A stretch of 64,000 nucleotides of DNA from Lysinibacillus sp. G4S2 (GCF_030348505.1 NZ_JAUCFJ010000002.1:1864001-1928000); one strand, 5' to 3'. Shown: positions 8,776-16,872, counted from the first letter of the stretch. A program made the numbers and translations. Notes: a model not told the origin generated them from the sequence alone.

Positions 8776-9606
8776 TTGAAAGAAAAACTGACTATCGGTG
8801 AAATGGCAAGGCTTCGAGGATTGACCTCGGAGACATTACGCCACTATGATCGGATTGACTTGTTCAAGCCACAATATGTCGATTCTCATTCCGGATATCG
8901 ATACTACTCCATTTTTCAGTATGAAATTTTGGGTACCATTAAAGAACTAAGGCAACTTAGGATGACTACAGATGAGATCAAGGAGTATCTTAATGAACGC
9001 AATTTCAGTAAATCATTGGATATTATGAAAACCAAACATGAAGAACTTGTTTCAAATCTGAAAGAATTGAATGAGATGGAAGAAAATATAAGGGAAAAGA
9101 TTGCCTATTTGGAACAGGTGGAAAGAGAAAATGAACTTCAGAAAGTCATTTTCCGTGAAATGAAAAGTAGGCGATTACTTACCTTGCATGAGAAAATCAA
9201 TAATAACTTTGAACTTTGTTATGGTGTCTTGAATCTAGAGAATATGCTTACGGAGAAGACACCGATTCTTGCTACTAACAGACTTGGCATTATCATCGAA
9301 GAAACGAATCTTAAATTGGGACGTTTTGAAGAACCTTCCACTATTTTTATAGTGGCAAAAAATAAGGAAGATATTCCAAATACATATCAATTGAAGATTC
9401 CGGGGGGATTATTTGCATGTATCCGTTACAATGGAGAATTATTGTCGAGTCGTAGCGAAAGTTTAAGGAAAATACTTCATTATCTTAACAAAAACAGCTA
9501 TGAGATTACTGGTGATGCATTACAAATCATGCATCTCGATATCACGATTACGGATAAACCGAATGAGATCACCTTTGAAATCCAAGTACCTGTCCGAAAA
9601 CTGTGA
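8776..9606 (+). CDS. MerR-family transcriptional regulator with GyrI-like effector domain
   Basis: A 276-residue regulator. Residues 1-70 form the MerR winged helix (IGEMARLRGLTSETLRHYDRIDLFKP, then SGYRYYS). A coiled-coil dimer helix covers about 80-125, and a C-terminal region resembles BmrR/GyrI-type ligand-binding domains. The start is TTG at 8776 behind TAGGAGGT. MerR proteins untwist promoters with 19-20 bp spacers, and such a promoter with a palindrome stands in front of the permease gene at 2916-2946, so it is probably the activator of the upstream catabolic cluster, with the imported amine or guanidino compound as possible ligand. Confidence 0.88.
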   Translation: MKEKLTIGEMARLRGLTSETLRHYDRIDLFKPQYVDSHSGYRYYSIFQYEILGTIKELRQLRMTTDEIKEYLNERNFSKSLDIMKTKHEELVSNLKELNEMEENIREKIAYLEQVERENELQKVIFREMKSRRLLTLHEKINNNFELCYGVLNLENMLTEKTPILATNRLGIIIEETNLKLGRFEEPSTIFIVAKNKEDIPNTYQLKIPGGLFACIRYNGELLSSRSESLRKILHYLNKNSYEITGDALQIMHLDITITDKPNEITFEIQVPVRKL

Positions 9607-9663
9607 TTCATTTATTTGTGACATATTTCATGAACCATAATTATACCGAAAACCGTTGTAATT

Positions 9664-9707
9664 AACTCCATTATGATTGATTTATAGTCAAAATGGAGTT
9701 TTTTTTA
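9664..9707 (+). terminator. Intrinsic terminator after the MerR gene
   Basis: AACTCCATT (9664-9672) pairs with AATGGAGTT (9692-9700), followed by a run of T. Confidence 0.85.
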
Positions 9708-9787
9708 TTGTTAAAGCAGCTAAAGATTTTGAATTGAGATAACCTTCGTCTAGGCTAAGCGCTACATCCTCGAGATTACTTTGATCT

Positions 9788-9875
9788 CTCCGGCAGATGT
9801 CACGGAATCCGAAAAGACTTCCTTGTGCAAGTGCAAAGCCGAGTTCGGACGCAATTATGCTCGGTATAATTCTTA
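9788..9875. repeat. Family A repeat, degenerate copy
   Basis: The run from CTCCGGCAGATGTCACGG to GACGCAATTATGCTCGGTATAATT matches the central and right parts of the full copy at 18260-18345, with the ATGCCGAGGCAT palindrome altered. The left hairpin is absent. No gene is visible in 9708-10111. Confidence 0.65.
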
Positions 9876-9960
9876 ATATCAAATAAGGATTCGTTAGATC
9901 TTTAATGTTAGATAAGGATGGCAATATGTATTTTAGATATACGAGTGTCGCCTAAAAAGT

Positions 9961-9997
9961 AACCCCTATACGAGAAAATTCTCGTGCAGGGGTTTTT
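9961..9997. terminator. Bidirectional hairpin terminator
   Basis: AACCCCTATACGAGAA and TTCTCGTGCAGGGGTT form a stem with two non-paired positions, with a T run on the plus side and a T-rich stretch on the minus side. It suits the minus-strand squalene/phytoene-synthase-like gene whose stop lies at 10112. Confidence 0.75.
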
Positions 9998-10111
9998 ACT
10001 GGTTGTGCTTCTTGTTAGGTTTATTTGCGAGATTGGTACAGCACCTCAAGAGCATTTATGGTTGAATCACTACTATTGCTCTCGAAAGAATGTGTGTGTG
10101 TCTAGTAACGA

Positions 10112-10933
10112 TTAGTCTGCCTGAACCTCTTCGACAGTTTGTTCAACCTCTGCACGTGACATTTTTTCACGACCATCCTGCATTGCTTTTAATGTTTTAT
10201 GCGCAAGTGCTAGTGGGAGTCGACAGAATAATAGCACAGTACGTTTATTAATGTCTTTCATATAAAGATCAGCTTTCGCAAGATTCTCCTCCGCGTAAGC
10301 AAATAAATCCTCACGTGTCCAGCCATCTGGTACGAAACTCACACCGCGTTCATCCAAATCCTCATGCTGATTACGTAAAATATTTACTGCTTGGAGACCT
10401 CGACCATAGCCAATAGCTAAATCACGATCTGTTTGAATATCTGCACCCCACGCCCAAAGCTCGGACAGCATTGTCCCAACAAGCCCTGCCACGTAGTATG
10501 TATAATCATCTAAATCCTCTCGCGTATGGACTTGCCAGTTTGCTTTTGCCCATTTTGCCATTCCAAAAGCCATTTCACTAGTTGAAGCTTGGACAATTTT
10601 ACGTGAGCCTTCAGGACAAAACGTTAGCCAATCAGCTAAACGAAGAGATACTTCAGGTAGCTGATCTACATATGGAGCTAATAATGCTTCGTACGCTTCA
10701 GCATTAAATGTATCTTTTAATAATTCGCTCGTCGCATTTAGTAAATTATATTTTACATCATTTGAAAGCTGTTCATGGTCTTCAATTTCATCTATAGCAC
10801 GCATTGCTAAATATGCGGCTGCCACTGACAATTTTAAATCATTTTTTAAAAAAGTAATCGGTATATAAAAAGTGCGGCTCGTTTCCTTTAAAACTTGCAT
10901 CGCTTCTTTATAAAGTCTTTTTTGATCTTTCAC
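10112..10933 (-). CDS. Squalene/phytoene synthase-like protein
   Basis: A 273-residue protein of the head-to-head prenyl synthase family. The first Asp-rich motif is DEIED (48-52). YVAGLVG (147-153) is the conserved helix before the second motif. The second motif reads NQHED (188-192), where the family usually has DxxED, so one metal-binding aspartate is asparagine. Canonical members join two farnesyl or geranylgeranyl diphosphates; B. subtilis YisP of the same fold acts as a farnesyl diphosphate phosphatase. No other carotenoid or hopanoid gene is nearby, so product formation is uncertain. The GTG at 10933 follows GGAGG and is preferred over the upstream extension. Confidence 0.82.
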   Translation of the reverse strand: MKDQKRLYKEAMQVLKETSRTFYIPITFLKNDLKLSVAAAYLAMRAIDEIEDHEQLSNDVKYNLLNATSELLKDTFNAEAYEALLAPYVDQLPEVSLRLADWLTFCPEGSRKIVQASTSEMAFGMAKWAKANWQVHTREDLDDYTYYVAGLVGTMLSELWAWGADIQTDRDLAIGYGRGLQAVNILRNQHEDLDERGVSFVPDGWTREDLFAYAEENLAKADLYMKDINKRTVLLFCRLPLALAHKTLKAMQDGREKMSRAEVEQTVEEVQAD

Positions 10934-11127
10934 TTGTATTCCTCCGTTCAAATGGTCACACATCTATAGTATATCGTATCGTAAAAGTGCTGAAAGATAA
11001 AACAGATTGTTCAATTTTAAATCATATTATTTGAAAGTGGGTTAATAAAATAATGTGGTTTAATAGTAAACTATTTAAAACTATACTATTTTGATAGTGA
11101 TATTTGTAAAGAGAGGGAGTCTTTTTG

Positions 11128-11866
11128 ATGAAACGCTTAGTTAACAAGATTGCAATTATTACAGGTGGTGCATCAGGGATGGGCACAGCAATGGCAAAAT
11201 TATTTGCGAAAGAAGGGGCTACAGTAATTGCCGCTGATATTAACGAAGGAAACCTAGCGAAAATCTCTGAGCTAGAAAATATTGAGGGAATGAAATTAGA
11301 TGTTTCTTCGGATGACAACTGGGCAGAAGTAACGAAAGCGATTGCTGATAAATATGGCCGTATTGATATTTTAATTAATAATGCTGGCATTTCATCTGAA
11401 AAAGGTCCAGATCAAATTTCATGAGCGGGTTGGACAATTATTCATAATATCAATGCTTTCGGTCCATTCTTAGGCATTAAACATGCTTCACAATATATGA
11501 AAGAAGCTAGAAAAGGCTCAATTGTTAATACATCTTCCTATATAGTGATCATTGGTGCGGGCTTAAGTGCTTATACAGCATCTAAAGGCTCCTTACGTGC
11601 AATCGCTCGAGCAGCAGCTGCTGAATTAGGAGTTTACAATATCCGTGTAAATACCGTCTTCCCTGGTGTTATCGAAACACCAATGACTGCAAAATTGTCA
11701 GAAGCAAAAGAAACAATGGATATGTTAGTACGAGCTACACCAATGGGTAGACTTGGACAACCAGAAGAAGTTGCAAACGCTATTCTATTTCTAGCATCAG
11801 ATGAAGCTTCTTATATTATATTACAGTGCAGAACTAGTGATTGATGGTGGTTATACAGCTCGCTAA
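11128..11866 (+). pseudogene. Short-chain dehydrogenase/reductase, disrupted
   Basis: A classical SDR gene with TGGASGMG near the N-terminus, NNAG, and YTASKG containing the active-site Tyr and Lys. An in-frame TGA at 11422-11424 stops translation after about 98 codons, where tryptophan is likely in intact relatives. The same frame then continues for about 140 codons. A second lesion near 11815-11826 (a repeated ATATT and a missing G) shifts the frame, so the expected ending VIDGGYTAR is present but out of frame, with TAA at 11864-11866. Two independent lesions make this a pseudogene rather than recoding. The start ATG follows GAGAGGGAG. Confidence 0.88.
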
Positions 11867-11876
11867 TTGATAGAGA

Positions 11877-11911
11877 AGTGAAAATGCTTTGAATGTTAGT
11901 GCATTTTCACT
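11877..11911 (+). terminator. Terminator hairpin after the SDR pseudogene
   Basis: AGTGAAAATGC and GCATTTTCACT form perfect 11-base arms around a 13-base loop; a T-rich stretch follows. Confidence 0.75.
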
Positions 11912-12084
11912 ACTTTTGTTTTTTTAGTAGAATGATGTTAAAGTTATAAAAATGCGGCCACAATCGTATGAATAATAGAAAGATTTTGATATTTTTTGCG
12001 TTTTTTTCATGAAAGTTTGTTAAGTTATTGCACAATCATTTCAACAGCGTTAAAGTTTAGGAAGGGCAAATATGTAACTACACT

Positions 12085-12240
12085 TTTCGAGTAATTGCTG
12101 CTGACGCTACGCTTTCGCGCAGAAGACATTTGTAGCTGTCGATTTGCTTTCAGTAATAAATTACAACGTCGGATTTTGACACAATAACTCCTTGCAAAAT
12201 CCGTGATATCTGTGGAGGCATGAACGTTATTCAACTGGCA
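12085..12240. repeat. Decayed composite repeat (family F unit inside family A, minus orientation)
   Basis: GCTGACGCTACGCTTTCGCGCAG (about 12101-12123) matches the reverse of the minisatellite unit found at 28360-28535 and 40607-40822. The following 12150-12240 resembles the reverse complement of the family A interior at 18260-18320 with many changes. It occupies most of the gene-free stretch 11912-12327. Confidence 0.55.
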
Positions 12241-12327
12241 TCAAACGCCTTTTGAATAAAAGCAAAATCTAGTATATATCTCACCATCTGAAAATAGAGA
12301 TTGTACGTAAAGTCAAAGGAGAATGGT

Positions 12328-13164
12328 ATGCCAAAGGCTATAGGTATTGATGCAGGAGGCACATTGACAAAAGTTGCTTATTTAGATGAGCAGAATGAGC
12401 TTATTTTAATAACTTTCCCGTCAAATGACTTGCTGGCTGTTAAAAATTGGATTATTAATCATCCAGATATTGAGGATATTGGTGTTACGGGGGGACGTAC
12501 AGAACAATTACTGGAAGTCATTAAAACAATGAAATCGATTCATTATATAGTAGAGTTTGAAGCTACATTGAAGGGCGTTCGATTTTTGTTGCATAAAGAA
12601 GGATACTTCTTTGAGCGAAGTATGATTACGAATATTGGTACTGGTACGTCGATTCATTATATGGAAGGTAATACGAATATTCGTGTTGGTGGGACAGGCG
12701 TTGGTGGTGGAACATTGATTGGATTGTCAGCGCTTACAACTGGAATTACTGATTATAATGAAATACGAGAACTGGCTTCTAACGGTAATCGAGAGGATAT
12801 TGATTTACTGGTAAGGGATATTTATCAAGGAATGGATACACCTATTGATGGACATTTGACTGCCAGCAATTTTGGGAAAGTTGGTATTACAGAGTTTGTT
12901 AAACACCCAGCTGAAGATATTATTGCTACTGTACAAGGGCTTGTTGGTGAGGTTATTACTACACTTAGTATTCAATATGCTGAGGAAAAAAATGCTCAAC
13001 ATATCGTTTATATCGGCTCAACATTAAGCAATAATGATCATCTCACACGGGTGATTGCCAATTACACACGCACGAAAAAGCATACACCAATCTTTATTAA
13101 TGACCACGGTTTTTCAGGTGCAGTTGGTGCATTACTAAATATAACTGAATACACGATTGTCTAA
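12328..13164 (+). CDS. coaW: Type II pantothenate kinase
   Basis: A 278-residue ATP-dependent kinase that phosphorylates pantothenate in the first committed step of coenzyme A synthesis. The ASKHA phosphate-binding loop appears at the N-terminus as IGIDAGGTLTK. The IGTGTS motif and the GGTGVGGGT glycine segment are typical of the Staphylococcus-type CoaW, which is smaller than eukaryotic PanK and usually insensitive to CoA feedback. The ATG at 12328 follows AAAGGAG (12315-12321). It stands alone between a repeat-rich gap and its own terminator. A CoaB-like enzyme of the same pathway lies at 27553-28227. Confidence 0.92.
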   Translation: MPKAIGIDAGGTLTKVAYLDEQNELILITFPSNDLLAVKNWIINHPDIEDIGVTGGRTEQLLEVIKTMKSIHYIVEFEATLKGVRFLLHKEGYFFERSMITNIGTGTSIHYMEGNTNIRVGGTGVGGGTLIGLSALTTGITDYNEIRELASNGNREDIDLLVRDIYQGMDTPIDGHLTASNFGKVGITEFVKHPAEDIIATVQGLVGEVITTLSIQYAEEKNAQHIVYIGSTLSNNDHLTRVIANYTRTKKHTPIFINDHGFSGAVGALLNITEYTIV

Positions 13165-13175
13165 TGGATAAAATG

Positions 13176-13215
13176 ATGTACATTACTAATTATTATTGGT
13201 GATGTACATTTTTTT
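13176..13215 (+). terminator. Terminator after coaW
   Basis: ATGTACATTAC and GTGATGTACAT form an 11-base stem with one G-U pair, followed by T7. Confidence 0.8.
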
Positions 13216-13245
13216 ATGCCAGAAATGTTTACATCTCGTCTTATA

Positions 13246-13388
13246 ACTGAAAGTAGTGGATGACATTTGTTAAGACAAGCGAAGCGTCTGCAACACGATG
13301 TTATCTGTTGACCCAAGCAGCTCATTGGAAGCCCTCAGGAAAGTGTCCAGTCTGAACGGAAATCAACCACATGCTATGGTGATGAGCC
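13246..13388. repeat. Family G repeat with a nested minisatellite unit
   Basis: The outer parts match the 107-bp element at 18737-18843: GGATGACATTTGTTAAGAC on the left and AACGGAAATCAACCACATGC, then TATGGTGATGAG, on the right. The middle (about 13279-13310) contains GCGAAGCGTCTGCAACA and GTTATCTGTTG, one family F unit. An upstream reading-frame extension of the following gene runs through this element and is not considered coding. Confidence 0.7.
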
Positions 13389-13471
13389 TATATCTCGTCA
13401 TTCTTAGAAGTTATCCCCAAAGCATAATTCCTTCTATCCTGAGCACATTACCGTTAGGAGGTGAACAATCC

Positions 13472-13696
13472 GTGGGCAATCGAAATAACAAAAACAGTAA
13501 AAAAACGATGAATGTTAGAACACATAATCCTTTTGGTACCTACAAAAGCAAAGACCTCGATAAATCAAATAGTAATAACAATAACCCGAATGACAATCTA
13601 AATGAAGAATTCGCTGCAGAATTTGATGCAAAAGCGAAAAATAAAGATAATAAAACAAACCATGCGAAAGATCAGCAGTCCAATAAAAAGAAATAA
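13472..13696 (+). CDS. Small spore-protein-like (possible gamma-type SASP)
   Basis: A 74-residue, very hydrophilic protein rich in Asn, Lys, Asp and Gln, with almost no hydrophobic residues. It contains NEEFAAEF (residues 45-52), close to the germination protease (GPR) recognition sequence TE(F/I)ASEF of small acid-soluble spore proteins. The GTG start at 13472 follows TAGGAGGTG. The next gene, 23 bases downstream, encodes an even smaller protein with a comparable EEYSAEF motif. A role as an amino-acid store in the spore core is inferred from the motif and composition; overall similarity to known SASPs is weak. Confidence 0.6.
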   Translation: MGNRNNKNSKKTMNVRTHNPFGTYKSKDLDKSNSNNNNPNDNLNEEFAAEFDAKAKNKDNKTNHAKDQQSNKKK

Positions 13697-13719
13697 CCGA
13701 AATGTTGGAGGTGTCAATA

Positions 13720-13851
13720 ATGGCTAAGAAAAGGAAAACAAGCTTCAAAAAGAAAAAGAAAGAAGATACACATAAAAGAAATGATCGTGAAGAATACTCC
13801 GCAGAATTTAATCAAGTGATTCATAATAATCCTCAACAACCAAAACAATAA
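13720..13851 (+). CDS. Tiny basic spore-protein-like peptide (43 aa)
   Basis: A 43-residue protein with a lysine-rich N-terminal half and REEYSAEF in the middle, again resembling a GPR cleavage site. TTGGAGGTG stands eight bases before the ATG at 13720. It follows the SASP-like gene in the same orientation with a 23-base gap, so the two are probably cotranscribed. The shared E-E-(F/Y)-(A/S)-A-E-F core suggests divergence from a common ancestor or a common protease target. No database family is recalled for it. Confidence 0.55.
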   Translation: MAKKRKTSFKKKKKEDTHKRNDREEYSAEFNQVIHNNPQQPKQ

Positions 13852-13861
13852 TGACGAAAAC

Positions 13862-13900
13862 TGCTCCTTAAGTAGGTTGAGAATACTTCGGGAGCACTTA
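13862..13900 (+). terminator. Probable terminator of the SASP-like pair
   Basis: TGCTCCTTAAGTA pairs with TACTTCGGGAGCA if two G-U pairs are allowed. The following T tract is weak. Confidence 0.5.
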
Positions 13901-13953
13901 TTATTTGTAGTTTTGGCGACTTTATGCAAAAAGAGTACGCGAGGTGGATGAAC

Positions 13954-14283
13954 TTGCAAAAATTTTTTGTAACACTAGGAATTTTTCTTGTATTTCTTAC
14001 CATGCTTTTACATGTACCAACAATTGCTTATGCTCAACAAGAAATACCTGCCCATGCTAAATGGGGAAAGGTAGCGATAAAAGAGGCACAGGCCAAATAT
14101 CCTCAAGCTAAAATCCTAGATTATTTGCATGAGGGAAGCGTGGTTAATGAAGATTCAACTATTGAAAAATTTAAGCTTTGGCTAAAACAAAGTGACAAAG
14201 AATTCGGTCTGCAAGTAAGTATCACATATGTAACGAATACGAACAAAGTGGTAAATATTGAGCTTCAAGAAATCAATTCGTAA
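13954..14283 (+). CDS. Secreted DUF3889 protein
   Basis: A 109-residue protein with a signal peptide: a basic start, a hydrophobic core (GIFLVFLTMLLHVP) and a probable cleavage AYA-QQ. The mature part matches DUF3889, with AKWGKVAIKEAQAKYPQAKILDY and EKFKLWLKQSDKEFGLQV segments. The family is common in Bacillaceae and has no known function. The TTG at 13954 has the best spacing to GAGGTGG (13941-13947); the ATG at 13948 lies almost on top of that site, and the ATG at 13924 lacks one. Confidence 0.8.
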   Translation: MQKFFVTLGIFLVFLTMLLHVPTIAYAQQEIPAHAKWGKVAIKEAQAKYPQAKILDYLHEGSVVNEDSTIEKFKLWLKQSDKEFGLQVSITYVTNTNKVVNIELQEINS

Positions 14284-14284
14284 A

Positions 14285-14318
14285 AAAGAGGATGCCTAAT
14301 CTGGAGGGCATCCTCTTT
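14285..14318. terminator. Bidirectional terminator between DUF3889 and DJ-1/PfpI genes
   Basis: AAAGAGGATGCC and GGCATCCTCTTT form perfect 12-base arms with a 10-base loop, flanked by T-rich DNA on the plus side and an A run on the other, so it can serve both converging genes. Confidence 0.9.
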
Positions 14319-14321
14319 CTT

Positions 14322-14876
14322 TTAGCTTTCTAACTTCTGAATAAATTCTCGCATTAATCCAGGTAAGTCTGGCCATGCATGACCGCTAATTAAATTGCCA
14401 TCTGTATGAAGATTAGCTTCAATATATGTTGCTCCTGCTACTTGAACTTCTGGCTTACAGGCAATGTAGGCTGTTAGCTCACGTCCTTTTAATACCTCAG
14501 GAATCGTTGCAAAAATTTGAGCTGCGTGACATACAGCAGCAATTGGTTTATTTGTCTCAAAGAAATGGCTCACTAATGCTGGGACATGCTCATTTAAACG
14601 AATGTATTCTGGCGCTCGCCCACCAGGAATGATGAGTCCGTCAAATTGTGCTGGATCTACATCTGCAAAGGATGAGTGAGCTTCTAAGCCATATGCTGTA
14701 CGTTCGATGTATGTATCAACTCCATCGACAAAATCGTGCAATACAGTTTGTAATTTCTTTGCTGCCGGTGCTGCAATCGTCACATCATAGCCAGCCTCAA
14801 GACAACGATAATAAGGATAAAAAATTTCTAAAGCCTCAACAGCATCTCCTGCAAGAATTAATACCCTTTTCCCCAT
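14322..14876 (-). CDS. DJ-1/PfpI family protein
   Basis: A 184-residue member of the class I glutamine-amidotransferase-like DJ-1/PfpI superfamily. The nucleophile elbow is AVCHAAQ with Cys116 and adjacent His117; Glu14 in DAVEALE is the partner acid seen in DJ-1-type proteins. Members include proteases, glyoxalases/deglycases and stress chaperones, and sequence alone does not separate these. The gene converges on the DUF3889 gene and shares its terminator. The start follows a GGAG-type site (AAAAGGAGATGG). Confidence 0.88.
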   Translation of the reverse strand: MGKRVLILAGDAVEALEIFYPYYRCLEAGYDVTIAAPAAKKLQTVLHDFVDGVDTYIERTAYGLEAHSSFADVDPAQFDGLIIPGGRAPEYIRLNEHVPALVSHFFETNKPIAAVCHAAQIFATIPEVLKGRELTAYIACKPEVQVAGATYIEANLHTDGNLISGHAWPDLPGLMREFIQKLES

Positions 14877-14971
14877 GATTCCATCTCCTTTTTATTGTAA
14901 TCTAGTAGCTTAATTCGACACTTTCAAAAAATTTCCTTCTGATTTTTTTGAAAAGATGAAAGAAGTAGAGC

Positions 14972-15092
14972 GATCGCTGCTAGAAGTGAAAAAATCGCTG
15001 ATGACCTCAAGAGAATCGCTGATAAAAGTATGAAAATCGCTGATAACCTCAAGAGAATCGCTGATAAAAGTATGAAAATCGCTGATGAATCA
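14972..15092. repeat. 21-bp tandem repeat upstream of marR
   Basis: AATCGCTGAT recurs every 21 bases, alternately followed by GACCTCAAGAG or AAAAGTATGAA, giving a 42-bp super-unit. About five and a half units are present. The period equals two helical turns. It fills much of the gene-free stretch 14877-15207 between the DJ-1/PfpI gene and marR. Confidence 0.85.
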
Positions 15093-15207
15093 CAAACGAT
15101 GTACAAGGGAACTTCAATATAACTTCAAATAACTAGCTTTACAATGAAAAAAATGAAGCGTATAGTATTTGTTTAACTAGGTAAATAAATTTAGGAGGTC
15201 AATAAAA

Positions 15208-15606
15208 ATGAATACTTTATTTCATGCTTTATTCCAAAAAAGTCGTTATTTAACGAATTCTTTAAATGAAGTACTGAAACAGCACAATTTATATAGCTCA
15301 CAATGGACTATTTTATATTGCTTACATAAGCACGGACCAATGACATTAACACAAATCTGGAAGTATTTAAATGTTGAGGCACCAAGTATAACAAGAGCAA
15401 TTACTCGACTTGAGTCTTTAGGATGGGTGCTGAGAATGGATGGTGAAGATAAGAGGGAAAAAATTGTTACCTTATCTTCATATGCAGAGGAACGATTGCC
15501 TACTATTACTAAAACCATTTTAGCTTTTGAAGAAGAAATGGTGGGGGCATTGACTGTCGAGGAACAGCAGCAATTTATGATTTTACTGAAAAAAATGAAA
15601 GGTTGA
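15208..15606 (+). CDS. MarR-family transcriptional regulator
   Basis: A 132-residue winged-helix regulator. The central DNA-binding segment reads LTQIWKYLNVEAPSITRAITRLESLGWV followed by DKREKIVTLS, the MarR wing. It binds as a dimer and commonly represses a neighbouring exporter gene. TTAGGAGGTC precedes the ATG at 15208. The MFS transporter starts four bases after its stop codon, so the two form an operon, probably autoregulated. The 21-bp repeat array lies about 115 bases upstream of the start and may overlap the control region. Confidence 0.92.
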   Translation: MNTLFHALFQKSRYLTNSLNEVLKQHNLYSSQWTILYCLHKHGPMTLTQIWKYLNVEAPSITRAITRLESLGWVLRMDGEDKREKIVTLSSYAEERLPTITKTILAFEEEMVGALTVEEQQQFMILLKKMKG

Positions 15607-15610
15607 TTAC

Positions 15611-16801
15611 ATGAAGCAAGAGGGGAATACAAAAATCTGGACGAAGCGGTTTATTAGTCTCTTTTTAACAAATATCTCGGTATTTTTTGTTTTCTATGGG
15701 TTGGTAACGACTTTGCCACTATATGCGATAGGTGAGCTGCACCAAACAGATAAGGAAGCTGGATTGTTACTGTCGGGATTTTTATTATCAGCTATTATCG
15801 TTCGTCCCTTTTCAGGTAAACTATTAGATGTTTTTGGGAAGAAAAAACTTTTGGTTATTTCGATTGCCGGCTATTTTTTATGTACGGTTTTATATTTATT
15901 CATTCATCCTTTTGGACTTTTACTAGGATTACGTTTTGTAAATGGGATTTTCTTTAGTTTTATTACAACTGCAGCTGGCTCTTTAGCGGCAGATATTGTG
16001 CCAGCAAACCGTAAAGGTACAGGTCTTGGTTATTTCACAATTTCTACTAACTTAGCAGTAGTAATTGGGCCATTTATCGGTTTACTGCTTATTCGATATA
16101 GTAGCTTCAATGTACTTTTTATTGTTATGAGTATTTGTATTTTAGCAGGGGGTATCCTAGCTGTAACGGTGAATACAGATGATTTACCTAAGCCTACACA
16201 TCAAGGTAAATTGACTTTTAAATTTGATGATTTATTGGAACGTAAAGCACTTCCGGTAGCGACTATTGCTAGTTTAGTAGCTTTTTCATATGCGAGTGTT
16301 TTATCGTTTTTATCAGTGTACGCACAGCAGAAAGATCTAATGGCTGTAGCGAGTCTATTTTATGCAGTTTTTGCAGCAGCTATGCTTATTACACGCCCAT
16401 ATACAGGTAAGCTTTATGATACAAGAGGACCACAATTTGTTATTATTCCTGGAATTATTTCCTTTGCTATCGGACTTGTTATGCTCGCATTTGTCTCAGG
16501 TCCGGCATTATTTTTATTTTCAGCCATCTTTATTGGATTTGGCTACGGGGCAGTAACCACAAGCTTACAAGCATTAGCTGTTCAATCTACGGCCCATACT
16601 CGCAGTGGGTATGCAACTGCAACGTACTTTACGATGTTTGATATCGGGCTTGCTCTCGGTTCTTATATTTTAGGGATAGTGGCAGTCCAAGCGGGCTATG
16701 CTTCAGTTTATCTAACTGGTGCAGGTTTACTGGTCGCTGTCTTTATCATTTATTTAGTGCGTTTAGCAAAAATAAAAACAAAGAAAGTAGCGCATGTATA
16801 A
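15611..16801 (+). CDS. MFS transporter (drug-efflux type)
   Basis: A 396-residue major facilitator with twelve predicted membrane segments. Segment 2-3 carries the family signature region RPFSGKLLDVFGKKK, and a related RPYTGKLYDTRGPQ occurs in the second half, reflecting the internal duplication of MFS proteins. It lies directly behind marR, an arrangement typical of substrate-induced multidrug exporters. The substrate is not deducible. A strong terminator follows. Confidence 0.92.
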   Translation: MKQEGNTKIWTKRFISLFLTNISVFFVFYGLVTTLPLYAIGELHQTDKEAGLLLSGFLLSAIIVRPFSGKLLDVFGKKKLLVISIAGYFLCTVLYLFIHPFGLLLGLRFVNGIFFSFITTAAGSLAADIVPANRKGTGLGYFTISTNLAVVIGPFIGLLLIRYSSFNVLFIVMSICILAGGILAVTVNTDDLPKPTHQGKLTFKFDDLLERKALPVATIASLVAFSYASVLSFLSVYAQQKDLMAVASLFYAVFAAAMLITRPYTGKLYDTRGPQFVIIPGIISFAIGLVMLAFVSGPALFLFSAIFIGFGYGAVTTSLQALAVQSTAHTRSGYATATYFTMFDIGLALGSYILGIVAVQAGYASVYLTGAGLLVAVFIIYLVRLAKIKTKKVAHV

Positions 16802-16872
16802 GTAATAGCTTTTTAAAATTGAATAGAGGTATTTTTTTTGAAGGTCGTAACTTTTATAGTGCACTTCAATTT

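Noticed and set aside
11422-11424. In-frame TGA in the SDR gene as recoding (Trp or selenocysteine)
   Set aside because: A second independent lesion shifts the frame near the 3' end, no SECIS-like hairpin is obvious after the TGA, and SDR enzymes do not use selenocysteine. Decay is simpler.
13298-13471. N-terminal extension of the SASP-like gene
   Set aside because: The extension runs through a family G/F repeat and its sequence is unlike the rest. A TAGGAGGTG site sits correctly before the GTG at 13472.
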